From: Spongiibacteraceae bacterium UBA5047
GTDB lineage: Bacteria; Pseudomonadota; Gammaproteobacteria; Pseudomonadales; Spongiibacteraceae
Reading direction: 5' to 3'
Assembly (NCBI GenBank): GCA_002415025.1
Contig: DIBR01000070.1
Span: 9,502 to 64,991 of the forward strand
DNA length: 55,490 nt
The position numbers were made by a program, and so were the translations under genes. Within the stretch, counting starts at the first letter, position 1, and every line of letters begins with the position of its first letter. The notes beneath the pieces were generated by a model that saw only the letters and a list, made by a program, of their open reading frames with translations, searched no databases and had not been told where the DNA came from. Below, one piece after another: positions 51,896 through 55,490 of the stretch.

Positions 51896-52453
51896 GTGAT
51901 TAACGAGATTAAAGAAGACGCCGCAGAGCGTATGAGCAAATCTGTGGATGTGCTCGGTCAGAATTTTAACAAGATTCGAACCGGCCGTGCCCACCCGAGT
52001 ATTCTCGATACCATTCGTATTGACTACTACGGGGCCGAGTCACCCTTGAGCCAGGTGGCCAGCATCAACGTCGAAGATGCCCGCACGCTGTCGGTGGTGC
52101 CTTGGGAAAAGCAGTTGGTGCCTGCTATTGAAAAAGCCATTATGAAATCGGATCTTGGGCTTAATCCTAGTACGGCAGGTACGGTTATTCGCATTCCGAT
52201 GCCGATGCTGACTGAGGAAACGCGCAAAGGTTATATTAAGCAGGCGAAGCACGAAGCCGAAAATGCCAGAGTGTCAGTGCGCAACATCCGCCGCGACGCG
52301 CTGACTGATTTCAAGGATCTGCAAAAAGCTAAAGAGATCAGCGAAGACGAGGAGCGCAAAGCCGCCGACGACGTTCAGAAGCTGACCGACAAGTATATTG
52401 CTGAAATCGACCGTGAGCTGGCGGAAAAAGAAAAAGACCTGATGGAAATATAA
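51896..52453 (+). CDS. frr: Ribosome recycling factor
   Basis: 185 aa, the exact E. coli length from GTG 51896, 2 bp after the pyrH stop with AGGAGAG upstream. Motifs: KIRTGRAHPSILD, PWEKQLVPAIEKAI, SDLGLNPSTAGTVIRIPMP, the hinge and C-terminal helix. Splits the post-termination ribosome together with EF-G. Confidence 0.98.
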   Translation: MINEIKEDAAERMSKSVDVLGQNFNKIRTGRAHPSILDTIRIDYYGAESPLSQVASINVEDARTLSVVPWEKQLVPAIEKAIMKSDLGLNPSTAGTVIRIPMPMLTEETRKGYIKQAKHEAENARVSVRNIRRDALTDFKDLQKAKEISEDEERKAADDVQKLTDKYIAEIDRELAEKEKDLMEI

Positions 52454-52467
52454 AGGTTTCAGGTTTT

Positions 52468-53232
52468 ATGAGTTTTGACCCGCACGCTGCAGAGCAAGCC
52501 GCCCCCCGCCATGTGGCCATTATTATGGATGGGAACAACCGCTGGGCGAAGCATCATGACCTGAAGCCCTATGCCGGTCATCGTGCCGGCGTGGAAGTGA
52601 TTCGTAATGTGCTGGATGAGTTTCAGAAGGCGGGCGTTGGAATTGTTACGCTGTTTGCCTTCAGTAGCGAGAACTGGAAACGTCCCAGCGCTGAAGTAAA
52701 TGCGTTGATGACGCTGTTCTCGAATTATCTCGATAGTGAAATTCGCAAGCTGAATGAAGACCAGGTACGTCTGCGTTTTATCGGCCGGCGTGACCGTTTG
52801 TCCAACGCCCTGTTGAAGAAAATGGACTACGCGGAACAGTCCACTCGCCTGAACCGGAAAACCAGCCTGAATATTGCGCTCGATTACGGTGGCCAGTGGG
52901 ATATTGCAGAATCGGCGCGGCAGTTGGCACGGCGGGTTGAGCGGGGTGAGCTAAAAGCTGACGATATCAACGAGCAGATGTTGGCTGACTGTCTCAGCCT
53001 GTGTAATTTGCCTGATCCCGATCTGTGTATACGCACCGCCGGCGAAAATCGTATTAGCAATTTTATGCTATGGCAGCTTGCCTATAGCGAGTTCTACTTC
53101 AGCCAGGTGCTGTGGCCAGACTTTGATGCGACCGAGGTACGTGCTGCGTTGAAAAGTTATGCCGAGCGTGAACGCCGTTATGGTGGGCGCCTGACCCAAC
53201 CCGAGAATTCCGAAGGCAGTCATTTTGCTTAA
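52468..53232 (+). CDS. uppS: Undecaprenyl diphosphate synthase
   Basis: 254-aa cis-prenyltransferase making the C55 carrier lipid. Substrate motif IIMDGNNRWAK (Asp21), GHRAG, FAFSSENWKRP, and the C-terminal RTAGENRISNFMLWQ, where the family mostly has RTSGE. It sits in the usual frr-uppS-cdsA order and overlaps cdsA by 8 bp. Confidence 0.98.
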   Translation: MSFDPHAAEQAAPRHVAIIMDGNNRWAKHHDLKPYAGHRAGVEVIRNVLDEFQKAGVGIVTLFAFSSENWKRPSAEVNALMTLFSNYLDSEIRKLNEDQVRLRFIGRRDRLSNALLKKMDYAEQSTRLNRKTSLNIALDYGGQWDIAESARQLARRVERGELKADDINEQMLADCLSLCNLPDPDLCIRTAGENRISNFMLWQLAYSEFYFSQVLWPDFDATEVRAALKSYAERERRYGGRLTQPENSEGSHFA

Positions 53233-54061
53233 ACAGCGAGTTATCACTGCGGTCGCTCTGGCCGTTCCTCTGTTACTGCTGCTGGGCTTTCTGGAGCCGG
53301 TGCCGCTTATGGTGCTGTTTGCGGTGATTGTGCTCGCATCTGCCTGGGAGTGGTCCACCCTGTCTGGCATTAGCGCCCCCGGGTTAAAGGCGCTGTATAC
53401 CCTGACCATCGCCGGGCTGATGGGTTTGCTGTTCCTGTTTGGAAACCTGCTGGATGTGGTGCCCAATTCCGAATTGGTGCGCGAAGTGCTGCATGCCGCG
53501 ACTTTGTGGTGGGCTATAGCACTGCTGTGGGTTATGGGTTATCCCGGCAGCGCGAGATTGTGGGGAAGCACCGCCGTGCGCGCGCTGATGGGTGCGGTGG
53601 TATTGGTGCCGACCTGGCTGGCACTGTGTTATTTGCGGCTCCAGGGGCAGGGCGTGCTATTGATCGTCTATGTGCTGTTGGTGGTAATTGCTGCCGACGT
53701 GGGCGCCTATTTCGCCGGGCGCGCCTGGGGACGTGCCAAGCTCGCCGTTAATGTGAGTCCGGGCAAATCCTGGGCTGGCTTCTGGGGCGGACTCGCAGCG
53801 AGTCAGGCACTGGCTCTGCTGGTAGCTCAATTGTGGCCTGGCGGTTTACCCATCGCCGTCCTGCCTTTTATGATTCTCTCGGGTATCGCATCGCTGGCCT
53901 CTGTGCTCGGCGATCTGCTGGAAAGTATGATCAAGCGCCATCAAGGGGTTAAAGACAGCGGCACACTGCTGCCGGGCCATGGCGGCCTGATGGACAGGCT
54001 GGATAGCCTGACGGCGGCTGTTCCGGTGTTCACTCTGGGTACATTGCTGGTGGGCTGGTAA
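53225..54061 (+). CDS. cdsA: Phosphatidate cytidylyltransferase
   Basis: 278-aa polytopic inner-membrane enzyme making CDP-diacylglycerol. C-terminal signature SMIKRHQGVKDSGTLLPGHG followed by GLMDRLDS. TTG start at 53225 inside the last codons of uppS; no better start exists without losing the first membrane helix. Confidence 0.97.
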   Translation: MLKQRVITAVALAVPLLLLLGFLEPVPLMVLFAVIVLASAWEWSTLSGISAPGLKALYTLTIAGLMGLLFLFGNLLDVVPNSELVREVLHAATLWWAIALLWVMGYPGSARLWGSTAVRALMGAVVLVPTWLALCYLRLQGQGVLLIVYVLLVVIAADVGAYFAGRAWGRAKLAVNVSPGKSWAGFWGGLAASQALALLVAQLWPGGLPIAVLPFMILSGIASLASVLGDLLESMIKRHQGVKDSGTLLPGHGGLMDRLDSLTAAVPVFTLGTLLVGW

Positions 54062-54065
54062 GAGC

Positions 54066-55262
54066 ATGGCGCGAGAGCAGGTCACCATACTCGGTTCAAC
54101 CGGTTCCATCGGCGTGAGCACCCTGGATGTACTCGCTCGCCAACCCGATCGTTTCGACGTTTACGCACTGACCGCCAATACCGGCGCCGATGATCTTGCC
54201 AGTCAGGTGATGGCGGTCAATCCGCGGTTTGCGGTGCTGCGTGATGCCGATGCGGCTACGCGTCTTCAAAACAAACTGGACGAGGCCGGGCATACCGGCA
54301 CCGAGGTGCTGGCAGGCGAAGATAACCTGTGCCGGGTGGCCTCGGACGAAGTAGTTGATGTGGTCATGGCAGCCATTGTCGGTGCAGCCGGGCTCGAGCC
54401 TACGCTGGCAGCGGTGAATGCCGGGAAAAAAGTACTGCTGGCGAACAAGGAAGCATTGGTGATGGCGGGGCGCCTGTTTATGGAGGCCGTTGAACGCTCC
54501 TCTGCGGTGCTGTTGCCTATTGATAGCGAACACAATGCCATATTCCAGTGTCTGGCCGATGGCAGTTTGCGCGACTTGCCGGCACAGGGCGTTAGTAAAA
54601 TACTGCTAACCGGATCCGGCGGGCCATTCCGGGAGGTTCCGGCAGAGCAATTGGCTGAAGTCACGCCCGATCAGGCCTGCGCCCATCCGAACTGGTCCAT
54701 GGGCCGCAAGATTTCGGTCGATTCGGCAACGATGATGAACAAGGGGCTGGAATTGATCGAGGCCTGCTGGTTGTTCGACACCGACGCCGACAATATTACG
54801 GTGGTTGTACACCCCCAGAGCATTATTCACTCCATGGTTGAGTATATTGATGGCTCGGTGCTGGCCCAGCTCGGCAATCCGGACATGCGCACACCAATAG
54901 CCCACGCGCTGGCCTGGCCGGAGCGCATGCCTTCCGGGGTGGGTAGCCTCGATATAATCAGTCAGGGGCGGCTCGACTTTCAGGCGCCGGATGAGGTCAA
55001 ATTTCCCTGCCTGCGCCTGGCCAGAGAGGCTGCAATTCGCGGCGGTACCGCCGCGGCAAGTTTGAACGCCGCAAACGAGGTAGCGGTAGCGGCCTTTTTG
55101 GCGGGCGAACTGCCGTTTCCCGGTATTGCCCAGGTGATTGAATCCGTTATGCAAATTGTGGATGTGGTTGAACCGGACAGCCTCGCTGATGTCAAATTCG
55201 CGGATCGGCAAGCGCGCGAAGCCGCCGAGACGGTATTGGCGGCGCGTGTAGAGGTGAGGTAA
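54066..55262 (+). CDS. dxr: 1-deoxy-D-xylulose 5-phosphate reductoisomerase
   Basis: 398-aa NADPH enzyme of the MEP isoprenoid pathway. NADPH motif ILGSTGSIGVSTLDV, LLANKEALVMAG, the substrate/metal motif PIDSEHNAIFQCL, and LLTGSGGPFRE. It follows cdsA by 4 bp and feeds the isoprenoid chain used by uppS. Confidence 0.99.
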   Translation: MAREQVTILGSTGSIGVSTLDVLARQPDRFDVYALTANTGADDLASQVMAVNPRFAVLRDADAATRLQNKLDEAGHTGTEVLAGEDNLCRVASDEVVDVVMAAIVGAAGLEPTLAAVNAGKKVLLANKEALVMAGRLFMEAVERSSAVLLPIDSEHNAIFQCLADGSLRDLPAQGVSKILLTGSGGPFREVPAEQLAEVTPDQACAHPNWSMGRKISVDSATMMNKGLELIEACWLFDTDADNITVVVHPQSIIHSMVEYIDGSVLAQLGNPDMRTPIAHALAWPERMPSGVGSLDIISQGRLDFQAPDEVKFPCLRLAREAAIRGGTAAASLNAANEVAVAAFLAGELPFPGIAQVIESVMQIVDVVEPDSLADVKFADRQAREAAETVLAARVEVR

Positions 55263-55270
55263 GCAAACCG

Positions 55271-55490
55271 ATGTTAGATGCTCTACAAACCCTGTTAGCT
55301 TTTATTGTCACCCTCAGTATTCTGGTGGCAGTGCACGAGTTTGGCCATTTTTGGGTGGCCCGTCGGTGTGGCGTAAAGGTGCTGCGGTTTTCGGTCGGCT
55401 TTGGCAAACCCTTGCTCAGCCGCCGCGATCGCCACGGCACCGAGTTTGTGGTTGCCGGCATACCCTTGGGCGGCTATGTCAAAATGCTGG
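55271..55490 (+). CDS. rseP: Site-2 protease RseP (partial, 3' end cut by the window)
   Basis: 73 codons are visible from ATG 55271. The start MLDALQTLLAFIVTLSILVAV leads directly to the zinc motif HEFGH, then FSVGFGKPLL and GIPLGGYVKML, all diagnostic of M50 family RseP. It cleaves anti-sigma factor RseA in the sigma-E response. It is 8 bp after dxr, as is normal. The rest of the gene lies beyond the window. Confidence 0.97.
   Translation, partial: MLDALQTLLAFIVTLSILVAVHEFGHFWVARRCGVKVLRFSVGFGKPLLSRRDRHGTEFVVAGIPLGGYVKML

Noticed and set aside
52468..53232. RTAGE instead of RTSGE in uppS as a sign of a defective enzyme
   Set aside because: A Ser-to-Ala change is mild, all other motifs are intact, and the gene is in its normal operon.

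Overview
The window is a chromosomal segment from a marine-type gammaproteobacterium related to the Pseudomonas/Cellvibrionales lineage. This rests on gene order: dapA-bamC-MBL hydrolase-purC, dapC-glnD-map | rpsB-tsf-(gap)-pyrH-frr-uppS-cdsA-dxr-rseP, and the long form of PurC. No database search was possible, so the genus is not assigned. Coding density is high, most junctions inside operons overlap, and GTG and TTG starts are common.

Layout. 1-2.6 kb: the 5' end of a divergent tRNA (probably Asn), uvrB, a tiny lipoprotein and tRNA-Val(GAC). 2.8-10.2 kb: a tight same-strand cluster for the cell envelope, made of a secreted caspase-like protease, three LPP20-type proteins (one with DUF4384), an MltC-like lytic transglycosylase and an outer-membrane beta-barrel, closed by a strong terminator. 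I regard this as the best candidate for an undescribed system. 10.3-13.9 kb: an orphan NodU-type carbamoyltransferase and a secreted putative glycoside hydrolase of unrecognised family. 13.9-21.6 kb: small accessory genes and a catabolic-looking group (amidohydrolase, LuxR regulator, two SDR dehydrogenases, an HSL-type esterase and an AEC transporter).

21.7-25.6 kb: dapA-bamC-MBL hydrolase facing purC. 25.8-26.7 kb: an LpxL-like acyltransferase. 26.8-37.6 kb: a complete type II secretion operon gspC to gspN, with rsmJ overlapping its end. 38.4-45.2 kb: dapE, an acyl-CoA ligase, a 57-codon gene, dapD, an ArsC/Spx-like gene, nth and dapC. With dapA this gives most of the succinylase branch of lysine/diaminopimelate synthesis. 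45.2-48.7 kb: glnD and map. 49.0 kb to the end: the ribosomal, nucleotide and isoprenoid/phospholipid genes rpsB to rseP, with rseP cut by the window edge.

Non-coding structure is notable. Three copies of a REP-like palindrome (24.4, 41.7 and 43.3 kb) all sit at gene 3' ends. A 290-bp nested inverted-repeat element (MITE-like) is inserted between tsf and pyrH. Clear promoters are visible for both tRNAs and probably for rpsB, and clear rho-independent terminators follow the outer-membrane gene (10.2 kb), the second SDR gene (20.0 kb) and rpsB (49.8 kb).
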